From Sphingobacterium sp. UBA4616 (lineage in GTDB: Bacteria > Bacteroidota > Bacteroidia > Sphingobacteriales > Sphingobacteriaceae): a stretch of DNA of 34,426 nucleotides. The stretch spans positions 1 to 34,426 of the forward strand of contig DGIS01000033.1 of assembly GCA_002386525.1 (NCBI GenBank), in the 5' to 3' direction. Positions within the stretch are counted from its first letter, which is position 1; each line of letters starts with the position of its first letter. Shown piece after piece: positions 7,810 to 17,300 of the stretch. The notes below the pieces were generated by a model. It had not been told where the DNA came from and made no database searches. It saw only the letters and a list, made by a program, of their open reading frames with translations. The position numbers and the translations under genes were made by a program.

Positions 7810-9984
7810 TTAGCTTTCAAAGCTTATACAAAAAGTTGTACCCACATTGAGTTCACTTTCAACAGTAACTTTTGCGTTGAGTCGGTCAGCTATTCGTTTA
7901 ACAATGGATAAGCCAATACCCGAACCTTCAAATCCTTGCGAATTGGGCAGACGTTTAAATATGTCAAATATATTGCTATCGTCACGAATATCCATGCCTA
8001 TCCCGTTGTCTTTGATGTAATAGTGAACCGAATTACCCTGTTTTATGCTATAAACTTCAACTACCGGTTGATCCTTTTTACTACTATATTTTATGGCGTT
8101 GCCAATCAGGTTTAAAAATAGCTGATACAGCAGTGTTCTTTCGCCTATAATCGGCCAAGTTTCACCTAATATAAACTCTAGATTTTCGCTATCAAACTGC
8201 TGCTTGCTACTCTCTAGAATATTCAGAATTTTATTTCTCGGATCGATCAGTTCGGTCTTAAAAGTTACATAATTAGACTGCGTAAGCTGATAAACTTTAT
8301 CCATCATTTCTGTGATCAGTCCTGTGGCATCCATGATATTTTTTGCCATCTTACGTAGCATGTCTTTAGAAAGATCATCTTTTATTAACATCATCTGAGC
8401 GGCAAGCTTTATCGAGGAAAGTGGATTTTTAAGGTCATGAGTTAATGTATAGCCAAATGTATCTAAGGCGTTGTTGGATCTGATAAGTTCCTTGTTAAGT
8501 TGCGCAATCTCCCCGCCCCGTTGTGCGATAGCTTGTTGGGCTATTTGTACCACCTTCTCCATAAAAGAAAGTTCAGTCTTTCTCCACTTAACAGACTTGC
8601 CTTTCATCGTTTCACGCCAAGCTTCAAAAGATGCTCTTGGCGAGGGAAATTCAACTTTCCTTTCGGGATCATAAAGGTATATTTTTTCGGGCTTTCCTGC
8701 CCAAACGTCGTCATATATGTGTTCCTTACGGAATAAATAGATGTAATATTTATTGCCAGGAAGAATATTTATTCTTAAAACACCAGGCAAAAACACGCCG
8801 TGTTCTGACTCTACTTGATCGTAAACAAAATTTGACGTAGAAAAGAGTTCGGTTCGTTTTTGGCTTTCTATGTACTTATCTATTGTACGTTGCTGCCCTT
8901 CATCCGGCACCGTTCCCCAGCTTTTAGCAGTATTATCGTTCTTGATCATTAATCCATCGGCTGCTACAATTTCCAAAATCTGGGGGGCAAAACGTTCAAG
9001 CACAACGCCAATATCACTATTTACTAACAGTTCGGATTTAAGATCGCGTTCCATAACACCCATGATGGTTTGTGCGACCAAATTTTCCTTTTGATGTTCT
9101 GAAAGATAATAATTTACTGCATACTGCGTTAAAAAAGCACATAAGTGTCGTTGGGAAAGATCGACATTCTTGGGAAGCCTGTTTTGACAAGCTACAATTC
9201 CCCAAAGTTTTCCATCGATAACGATAGAGAAGCTAGCACTGGCGCGCGCGCCCGAGTTCCTGAGATACTGCAAATGCACCGGCGACAAGGCTCTGACGCT
9301 GGAATGCGTGAGGTCTATCTCCCCCGCCTCCAGTCCATGAATAGGAATAACAGGGGCATCGATATCCGCAACATGTCGCGCAAGAAATTTGGTATAAAGT
9401 GCCCTAGCCTGTGCAGGAATATCAAATTCCGGGTAACGATATCCCATTAGCGAGCTCATTCCTTCGTTAATAGAGTCCGCAATTACTTGTCCACTATGGT
9501 CTTCTTCAAAACGATATACCATGACACGATCAAAACCAATGATCTGGCGGATCAATACTGTCAAAGATTGCCAAGCATTACCATTTTGTTCCTCAAGGTA
9601 TTTAGCATAATAGAATAAACGCGGCGCTTTTAGGCGGTTCTCATTGCAAATCTCTAGTTCAACATATGTTTTCTCGTCGTAGCGGTAAATGCTCAAATAG
9701 TAATCATTATCCTTCATACGGATACGCTCAACGAAACGAGAGAATACCTGCCCAGTGATCTGTCTCTCAATCTCTTCGATATTCCATTCGTTCGCTGCAG
9801 AAAAAAAAGGCAACAACTCCTTAATCGAACGTCCGAGAATTTCGTTTAAAGGAATATTCAGCACATAAGATAGATTTTCACTTACTGCAATGCATCCGAT
9901 CTTATCGAAAACACAAAGGAAACCGAAAAATTGGATTTTACCACATAAGTGGATTTCTTCATCATGACACTCCAATTGAGGCAT
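7810..9984 (-). CDS. bacteriophytochrome sensor histidine kinase
   Basis: The 724-aa protein has the order PAS (about 10-115), GAF (120-300), PHY (310-490), HisKA (495-570), HATPase (600-722). Cys6 in 'LECHDEEIHLCGKIQ' sits where bacteriophytochromes attach biliverdin. The GAF domain has 'FDIPAQAR' with Asp188 and the pocket His237 in 'LSPVHLQYLRN'. The PHY tongue has 'PRASF' at 449-453. The kinase has phospho-acceptor His516 in 'THDLKNP', an N box 'NLIGNAIKYSS', 'DNGIGMD' and 'GSGIGLSIVKR'. Two deviations stand out: the usual PASDIP reads PEFDIP, and the usual CHH reads CQN at 266-268, so the second pocket His is Gln267. No haem oxygenase or response regulator is adjacent. It is monocistronic. 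Confidence 0.93.
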   Translation of the reverse strand: MPQLECHDEEIHLCGKIQFFGFLCVFDKIGCIAVSENLSYVLNIPLNEILGRSIKELLPFFSAANEWNIEEIERQITGQVFSRFVERIRMKDNDYYLSIYRYDEKTYVELEICNENRLKAPRLFYYAKYLEEQNGNAWQSLTVLIRQIIGFDRVMVYRFEEDHSGQVIADSINEGMSSLMGYRYPEFDIPAQARALYTKFLARHVADIDAPVIPIHGLEAGEIDLTHSSVRALSPVHLQYLRNSGARASASFSIVIDGKLWGIVACQNRLPKNVDLSQRHLCAFLTQYAVNYYLSEHQKENLVAQTIMGVMERDLKSELLVNSDIGVVLERFAPQILEIVAADGLMIKNDNTAKSWGTVPDEGQQRTIDKYIESQKRTELFSTSNFVYDQVESEHGVFLPGVLRINILPGNKYYIYLFRKEHIYDDVWAGKPEKIYLYDPERKVEFPSPRASFEAWRETMKGKSVKWRKTELSFMEKVVQIAQQAIAQRGGEIAQLNKELIRSNNALDTFGYTLTHDLKNPLSSIKLAAQMMLIKDDLSKDMLRKMAKNIMDATGLITEMMDKVYQLTQSNYVTFKTELIDPRNKILNILESSKQQFDSENLEFILGETWPIIGERTLLYQLFLNLIGNAIKYSSKKDQPVVEVYSIKQGNSVHYYIKDNGIGMDIRDDSNIFDIFKRLPNSQGFEGSGIGLSIVKRIADRLNAKVTVESELNVGTTFCISFES

Positions 9985-10354
9985 ATCTTACTAGTTTTTA
10001 ATATTTTAACTTACTATTAATAGGAAATTCTCGAAAAAGATAATTGCCATACAATATAAAATCTAGCATCCCTCTTCAAACATGTCATATCTCAGGCTAA
10101 TATATAAAAAATAACTACGAATAATTGATTAGACAACCGTCAAACTTTTTTAGCAATTACAGGTAAATATTACCACACCTACTTAAGCGAGAAAAAGCTA
10201 GGTTGGAAAGAACCTAGCTTTTAAACTTTCTTCATGGCTGGACAAGCCGTATTGAATAGTAAACAATAGTATTACGTACTTTGTTTGAAATTTGTGATCA
10301 TCTTTGTATCCACCTTTATCTTTTCAAATAAGCACTGTAATTTTTAAAAATAAG
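9985..10354. other. intergenic region between phytochrome and treZ
   Basis: This 370-bp AT-rich region lies between the phytochrome start and the treZ stop. I see no ORF I would support; apart from the hairpin at 10193-10222 I find no structure and no clean Bacteroidota promoter for the phytochrome gene. Confidence 0.5.
10193..10222 (-). terminator. hairpin downstream of the trehalose operon
   Basis: A perfect 12-bp stem AAAAGCTAGGTT (10193-10204) pairs with 10211-10222 around a 6-nt loop; the minus-strand arm ends in TTTT. It lies about 130 nt after the treZ stop codon and is the best candidate for the operon's terminator. Confidence 0.6.
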
Positions 10355-12172
10355 CTATTGAGAACTATAAACATAGCCGGACCAAGGTGATAACGGATAG
10401 GATGTAATTACCGGCTTATCCGTACCAGCAATAAGCTCAGCTTGTGTTTCGTGAGTATCAAATATCATTCGCCATTTTAAATCTTCCGGTAAATTTACGT
10501 GCTGTACATGGTCGGAAAAGTTCATGATTACAACGATAGATTTTTCCTTTTTTTTCACCTGAAGCAGAAGTACTTTTTTATCTTCGATGCATTTGACCTT
10601 CAACTCATCCCGCTGCACATCTTTCAGCAGGGGGTTTGTTTTCCGCAACGCTATTAACGATTTGTAATACAATAAACGTTGTCGATAGGGTTCGCTATTG
10701 AGCTCGTCCCAATCCAATATAGCCTCTCTAAATATACTTTCACTCTGAGGATCTGGGACATCAGAATTCGTAATAAAATCTTCAAACTCTTTCTTCCGGC
10801 CTTCCCTAACTAGTTGCACGAGCTCAGGATCACTATGGCTTATAAAATATGGGAAAGGCTTTTCTGTCCCCCATTCTTCACCCATAAATAGTAAGGGAAG
10901 ATAGGGAGACATAAACACAGCAAAGGCCATGAGGCGCGCTATTTCGCTAGAATAAATCTTCACTGCGCGGTCCCCTAGCATTCTATTACCGATCTGATCA
11001 TGGTTTTGGCAAAAAACTATGAAGCGATTTCCATCAAGACCAAAACTGTCTGTTCCGAAGAACTTTTCCCGGTGGGAAGAGTAATTACCGTCAAAAACAT
11101 AGGCTTTCTCATAGGCTTTTGCCAGATCATTCAATCCATTAAATTCTTCATAATATCCCTTTTTTGGTTCGCCCACCGACACTCTTAAGGCATGATGGAA
11201 CTCATCTAACCACTGCGCATCCATATCATAGCCATTTTTTGTCAATGGATCCAGAAATCGCCTATCATTGAGATCGCACTCAATGAATAAAAAGCGATTC
11301 TTACCCGAATTGATGATAATCTGGTCCGTTTCCTTGCGAATTTCCTGAAGTATGTGAACTGCTCCGAAATCTTTAATCGCATGCACCGCATCTAGTCGAA
11401 GAGCATCAATATGAAAGTCTTCAAACCACATACGGACGTTATTGAGCACTAGATCCCGCTGCCCATGACAGAAACGATCATCATAATTAAGAGCATCGCC
11501 CCATGGCGTATGGTATTTGTTGGTGAAATATGGCCCATAATTCGAAAAATAATTTCCTTCAGGTCCGATATGGTTATACACCACATCCAAAATTACAGCT
11601 ATATTAACTGCATGGAAGGCATTCACAAGCCGCTGAAATTCTGAAGCTCCACCATAGGAATGCTGTACTGCAAATGGGAAAACGCCATCATACCCCCAGT
11701 TCCTCCCTCCTGGAAACTGTGCGACTGGCATAATCTCTATCGCAGTGATCCCCAAATCCTTCAAATGCGGAATTTTTTTTATGACACCATCAAAATCGCG
11801 AGATGAGGTGAATGTTCCGACGTGAATCTCATAGATCACGAATTCGGAATTTTTAGGAGGCTTATAGCTCTGATCAGTCCAATTAAATCGGAGATCTATT
11901 GCCTCTGATGGTCCATGCACACCTTCGGGCTGGGAAAGGGAAGCCGGGTCTGGAAAATCATTTCCGTCCACACTGATTTTATACCGATCCCCAGGAGTTA
12001 TTAATGTACTCTCAGCATACCAATAGCCATATTTTAGTGGCCTTAGAGGTATTTCTAAATTATTATCACACAATCGGCAAATCACAATTTTTGCTATTGG
12101 TGCCCATACGCTAATTTGACAGGTTTCGCCTTCAAAACGAATGCCCACATGCTTAATTCCGGTCTTGCTCAT
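10355..12172 (-). CDS. treZ: malto-oligosyltrehalose trehalohydrolase (TreZ)
   Basis: It releases trehalose from maltooligosyl-trehalose, the second step of the TreY-TreZ pathway. The 605-aa protein has an N-terminal beta-sandwich (about 5-100, 'ISVWAPIAKIVICRL') before a GH13 barrel. Barrel motifs: 'DVVYNHIGPEGNY' (196-208), nucleophile Asp261 in 'DALRLDAVHAI', acid/base Glu298 in 'LFIECDLND', and Asp392 in 'CQNHDQIGNR'. The stretch 'GGRNWGYDGVFPFAV' and the 'GPYFTNKYHTPWG' segment are typical of TreZ rather than of branching enzyme. It is the last gene of the operon, 15 bp after glgX. Cytosolic. Confidence 0.95.
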   Translation of the reverse strand: MSKTGIKHVGIRFEGETCQISVWAPIAKIVICRLCDNNLEIPLRPLKYGYWYAESTLITPGDRYKISVDGNDFPDPASLSQPEGVHGPSEAIDLRFNWTDQSYKPPKNSEFVIYEIHVGTFTSSRDFDGVIKKIPHLKDLGITAIEIMPVAQFPGGRNWGYDGVFPFAVQHSYGGASEFQRLVNAFHAVNIAVILDVVYNHIGPEGNYFSNYGPYFTNKYHTPWGDALNYDDRFCHGQRDLVLNNVRMWFEDFHIDALRLDAVHAIKDFGAVHILQEIRKETDQIIINSGKNRFLFIECDLNDRRFLDPLTKNGYDMDAQWLDEFHHALRVSVGEPKKGYYEEFNGLNDLAKAYEKAYVFDGNYSSHREKFFGTDSFGLDGNRFIVFCQNHDQIGNRMLGDRAVKIYSSEIARLMAFAVFMSPYLPLLFMGEEWGTEKPFPYFISHSDPELVQLVREGRKKEFEDFITNSDVPDPQSESIFREAILDWDELNSEPYRQRLLYYKSLIALRKTNPLLKDVQRDELKVKCIEDKKVLLLQVKKKEKSIVVIMNFSDHVQHVNLPEDLKWRMIFDTHETQAELIAGTDKPVITSYPLSPWSGYVYSSQ

Positions 12173-12187
12173 ACGCTCTGCAGTCTA

Positions 12188-14296
12188 TTATTGGGATTGA
12201 AATAATAGTATGGAACGTGAAGGAACTAAGACAGTATCACCCGCAGCAAACTCTCCGAAATTTTCTATCGTATCATTATTCGTATCTAAGATTTTCATCC
12301 ACCTAGCTCCATAATTTTCATTTGGGAGCTGATACGACACATCTTCCCAATACGCGTTAAACAACAGGTAAAAGCTAGCATCCACGATTTTCTTTCCGTC
12401 GTTACCAACTGATCTAATACCTTCACCATTTAAATATACCGCAAGTGAACGCGCATGGTCTTCCTGCCAATGATGGTCGTCCATCTCGGATGCATCAGGT
12501 AAAAACCATACGATATCTTCAACACCCGTACCGCGAATAGGCAATCCTTGAAACCATTTTCGGCGACAGAATACGGGATGTTCCCGACGAAGATGTATTA
12601 ATTTCTTGGTGAAGTCCAATTGGTTTCCATCGATTTTAGTCCAATCCAACCACGAAATCTCATTGTCCTGGCAATATGCATTATTGTTTCCCTGCTGCGT
12701 TCTGCCGAATTCATCGCCAGCCACAAGCATGGGAACCCCTTGAGAAAGAAACAATGTTGTCAGCATATTTCGCTTCTGTTTCTCCCTCAAACTATTGATC
12801 TCAGGATCGTCTGTTGGTCCTTCGACACCACAGTTCCAAGAACGGTTGTGGCTCTCTCCATCCTGATTGTCCTCACCATTTGCGTCATTGTGCTTTTCAT
12901 TATAAGATACTAGATCGTGAAGCGTAAATCCATCATGTGCCGTAACGAAATTGACACTGGCCGAAGGGGTACGGTTGTCGCCTCGGTATAAATCAGAAGA
13001 ACCGGTAAGTCGGTTTGCGAATTCGGCAATCATGCTGTCTGCTCCAATCCAGTAGTCACGGATACAGTCGCGATACTTTCCATTCCATTCGGCCCAGCCG
13101 GGGGGGAACTCGCCAACTTGATATCCCCCTTCTCCGATATCCCACGGTTCGGCAATCAGTTTAACCTGTGAGATGATTGGATCTTGATGGATCACATCGA
13201 AAAAAGAGCTCAATTTGTCTACTTCGTGCAGTTCACGCGCCAGTGCTGAAGCCAGGTCGAATCGGAATCCATCTACATGCATTTCTTGAATCCAATAACG
13301 GAGGCTGTCCATAATCATCCTTAATACGTTGGGTTGGCGGGTATTTAGTGTATTGCCGGTTCCGGTAAAGTCCATATAATAACGAGGGTCGTCAGCTAAT
13401 CGATAATAGGAGGCATTGTCAATACCTCTAAAAGAAAGTGTTGGCCCCATTTCGTTACCTTCGCCAGTATGGTTGTATACCACATCTAAAATAACTTCTA
13501 TGCCTGCCTCGTGCAGTGCTTTAACCATCTGTTTGAATTCCAAAACCTGCTCTCCATGGTAGCCTGAAGCAGAATAGCGCACATCTGGTGCAAAAAAACC
13601 AATACTGTTATAACCCCAATAGTTGCTGAGTCCCTTATCCTTTAGATGACGGTCAGTCAAAAAATGATGTATAGGTAACAATTCTACCGCTGTAATACCC
13701 AATTCTTTCAGGTAATTTACTGCAACGGGATGGCCCATTGCGGCATAGGTACCTCTTATTTCTTCAGGAATATCGGGATGCATTGCTGTAAAGCCTTTTA
13801 CGTGTGTTTCGTAAATCACACTCTTATGCATAGGAATGCGGGGTGGCTTATCGCTTCCCCAGTCAAATTTGTCGTTTGTAACGACAGATTTAGGAACAAA
13901 GGGAGCACTATCGGTTGCATCCATGCTTAAGTCATCATCTCCTATAGTGTAGGCGAATAAAGCATCATTCCATTTAACAGTTCCTGAAATTGCTTTTGCA
14001 TATGGATCAATCAATAATTTATGTGGGTTAAAGCGATGTCCGCTTGATGGGTCATAAGGACCATGAACCCGATAACCGTAGAGTTGCCCAGGTTTTATTC
14101 CAGAAACATAGATATGCCACACTTGATGTGTTTTCTCCGTAATTTTAAATTTAGCGATTTCTCGCTCGTCTGAACTATCATAGAGATAAAGTTCAACAGC
14201 CTCAGCGTGCTCGGAGCAGAGTGCGAAGTTCACTCCTTCCCCATCGTAGGTTGCCCCTAAAGGGTAAGGATTTCCGGTATAAATGTTTGTTTCCAT
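12188..14296 (-). CDS. glgX: glycogen debranching enzyme GlgX
   Basis: A GH13 isoamylase-type enzyme that cuts alpha-1,6 branches in glycogen or limit dextrins, giving linear maltodextrins that TreY can use. The 702-aa protein has an N-terminal CBM48 region (about 8-100, 'GNPYPLGATYDGEGVNFALCS') and a barrel with 'DVVYNHTGEGNEMGP' (271-285), nucleophile Asp347 in 'GFRFDLASAL', acid/base Glu383 in 'LIAEPWDIGEGGY' and Asp455 in 'VTAHDGFTLHDLV'. The long 'NGEDNQDGESHNRSWNCG' segment is typical of GlgX and TreX. It lies 8 bp after the treY-malQ fusion and 15 bp before treZ, so the three are surely co-transcribed. Confidence 0.95.
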   Translation of the reverse strand: METNIYTGNPYPLGATYDGEGVNFALCSEHAEAVELYLYDSSDEREIAKFKITEKTHQVWHIYVSGIKPGQLYGYRVHGPYDPSSGHRFNPHKLLIDPYAKAISGTVKWNDALFAYTIGDDDLSMDATDSAPFVPKSVVTNDKFDWGSDKPPRIPMHKSVIYETHVKGFTAMHPDIPEEIRGTYAAMGHPVAVNYLKELGITAVELLPIHHFLTDRHLKDKGLSNYWGYNSIGFFAPDVRYSASGYHGEQVLEFKQMVKALHEAGIEVILDVVYNHTGEGNEMGPTLSFRGIDNASYYRLADDPRYYMDFTGTGNTLNTRQPNVLRMIMDSLRYWIQEMHVDGFRFDLASALARELHEVDKLSSFFDVIHQDPIISQVKLIAEPWDIGEGGYQVGEFPPGWAEWNGKYRDCIRDYWIGADSMIAEFANRLTGSSDLYRGDNRTPSASVNFVTAHDGFTLHDLVSYNEKHNDANGEDNQDGESHNRSWNCGVEGPTDDPEINSLREKQKRNMLTTLFLSQGVPMLVAGDEFGRTQQGNNNAYCQDNEISWLDWTKIDGNQLDFTKKLIHLRREHPVFCRRKWFQGLPIRGTGVEDIVWFLPDASEMDDHHWQEDHARSLAVYLNGEGIRSVGNDGKKIVDASFYLLFNAYWEDVSYQLPNENYGARWMKILDTNNDTIENFGEFAAGDTVLVPSRSILLFQSQ

Positions 14297-14304
14297 CTTT
14301 ATGT

Positions 14305-17300
14305 TTAACGGTTATATATTTTCGTGTAATTAAATAATTTATGTTGAATTTTTGATGTAAATGCTCTTTTCTGCATACGCCACAACCAATTTCCAGCAGT
14401 ACTGGCTGGCGTATTCATACGGCATGATCCATCAAGATTTAAAATATCTTGCATCGGCACTATAACCTTATCCGCGACAGATGCGTAAATTGACCGTATA
14501 AGCACTTCATTGACATTCTCACTATCAACTATTCTTCCAAAATAGTTTCTTAAATTTATTTTGCTCAATAGACTTAGGTCCTGATTGTACCAAGATAACG
14601 TGGTATTATTATCATGTGTACCGGTATAGGCAACAGAATTTCTGACATACTGATGAGGAATGTGAGGTGATCGGGACATATCCTCACCAAAAGCAAATTG
14701 TAATACCGCCATACCGGGAAATTTAAATCGATCTCGAAAATCATATACTGCGGCATCGACATCGCCGAGATCCTCCACTATAAAGGGCATATATTCTAGA
14801 TTGATCTTAACTTGCTCAAAGAAAGCCTCACCAGGGCCCTCCAACCATTTTCCATTCTTGGCAGAGGTCTCTTGAATAGGTACTTCCCAATAGGAAGAAA
14901 ATGCTCTAAAATGATCCAGTCGCAAAATATCGAACAACGAACAGTTGTGCGCTAGCCGGTCGATCCACCATTGGTATCCATCATGCTTAAGAGATTCCCA
15001 ATTAAAAGTTGGCATTCCCCATAATTGGCCATCTGCATTAAAGTAGTCTGGGGGTACTCCGGCAACATATTCCATATCTCCGTCTGCTTTTAAGGAAAAA
15101 TAGTGCGGATTGACCCACACATCTGCGGAATCGTAGGCTACGTAAAATGGAATATCGCCAATAAGTCTAATGCCATAATCTCGTGCATGTTTTCTTAAGC
15201 CATCCCACTGTTTGAAAAATAGAAATTGGAACCACTTTTCTTGTTGTAATTCATCTCGAAATTCAGCAGCAAAATTGCTCAACGCGGCACTTTCTCGATT
15301 CTTATAATGCTTTGGCCACTCATACCATGGTTTATTTCCATTTCTATTTTTTAACACCTTGAAAAGAGCATAATCATTTAACCACTTCGATTCGCGATCT
15401 ACAAAATCGGAAAATTCAAATGCTGCATGCGCTGGCAGACGACTATAGGCCTGTTCCAACAGTTGGTATTTTGCCAACACTACTTCAGCAAAATTTATCG
15501 TTGTCGATGCTTTACATTTTAAGTGCTTTATTTCATTCTTTTGGAGCAGACCTAATTTTATCAGCTCCCGCAGATCTATGAATAATGGATTTCCAGCCCT
15601 GCTACTCAGCGTACTATAAGGCGAATGGAATTGTGTAGCATCTGTAGGGCCCAATGGAAGAACTTGCCACCAGCTTTGCCCGCTGCGGTAAAGTTGCTTC
15701 ACAAATCTTCTAGCTTCCGAGCCCAAGTCGCCTATCCCGAAAGGGGATGGAATTGAACTAATATGCATCAAAATGCCTGAGCTCCGCTGAGGTGGAAAAT
15801 CCGTGTAGCTGATGATAGCCATTGGAAGATCCTTAAAAATCGTATTGACTGCAATCTCCATTCCTTCACCTTCTGCTTCTGTTAGGATATGCTTCCAGGC
15901 TACGGAATGGTTTGATGAAAGATGAACTTTGGTATCAGACCAATCAAATGAACCAGGAACAAATTTTGAGATATTACCGATTTCTGCGAGATGTAAGGGA
16001 ACAACTATAACCATCCATTCCTCACCCGATCTACGCGCGAATGCTAAAATATTATTACGAAAGCGGCCAGTTACTTTAAGCGGCACGTAACTGCCATCGG
16101 ATGCGAGAGCACGGTGTTCCTTTCGCAGTTTCACCAATTCCCTTACCAACCATAATTTAATTTTCCCATCAAACCTATATCTCCATAAATCTTTTATCCG
16201 CACTTTTTTATCCCCATTTTCAATAGCAGACAAAAGATCCTTCCTACGCTGATAATCTATCGGTCTTCGATTGTCTGGATCGACAAAACTATGGTTCCAA
16301 AGTTCTGAACCCTGATAGATGTCAGGTACGCCAGGACAAGTAAATTTTAAAATTTGCTGAGTAAGCGAATTTATGACACCAAAATCAGCGATCACTTCAA
16401 GAAATTGATAAAAGCTGGTAAAAAATGGACGGTCTCTATCGAGCAGAAAAGAGGCGAACTCCTGAACAGAAACTTCATAGTCCACATTTGGGCTCTCCCA
16501 GCAAGAGCGTTCCTTCCCCTCTCGGAGATATTTAACCAAGTAATCAAGAAAGCGTTTTTCAAATGCTAAGGATATATTAGAATCATTTTTTTCCATGGGA
16601 AAAGAAGCGACCAGCGACTGATAAATGAAGTATTCATCATTTGGATGCGGAAGATCTCTTGGGTATTCGTTCCGCACCATATCGTGCCAGAGTTGAAGCT
16701 GTTTAATCCACTTTTGCGCCATGGCGGTAAGTACCAATAGACGACTACGCGCATCTTCACCACGTTTGGTATCGTGAGTCGAACTTGCATTCATAGATAG
16801 TGACCAGTTCATCTGGCGCTCTTGCATCATATTATGAAATTCATTTTTACTCACACCCCAATTCGCTGGATGATCGCCCACTTCATTATGGCCAATAAAG
16901 CGGTTATACGTAAACATTAAAGTATCTTCCACCCCCTTCGCCATGACTGGACCTGTCAACTGCATACAACGCATGAGAAATTCCACCAGATCACTTTGGG
17001 TTTTCGGCTGATAATTCACCTGCGCTTGTTCGAAGAGATTCCTAAACTGATTAATCAGTGTTTGGTTGAGCTCAGGAATCTTAGTTAACTTTGCAAAAAT
17101 TGATAAAAATAATTTATAAGTTGATGCTGACAGTGGAAAGCGATCGTCATAAACGCGGTATATAGGAAACGATGCTAAAAATGATTGTAAAATATCCTTT
17201 AGGTGGCTTTTTTTAACCTTGCTATTAACACGTAGGAGGCTTGACAGTAGCTTCGTGAGGTTTGCAAGCTCGCCCTGCATGTGTTTATTGAGAATTGTAC

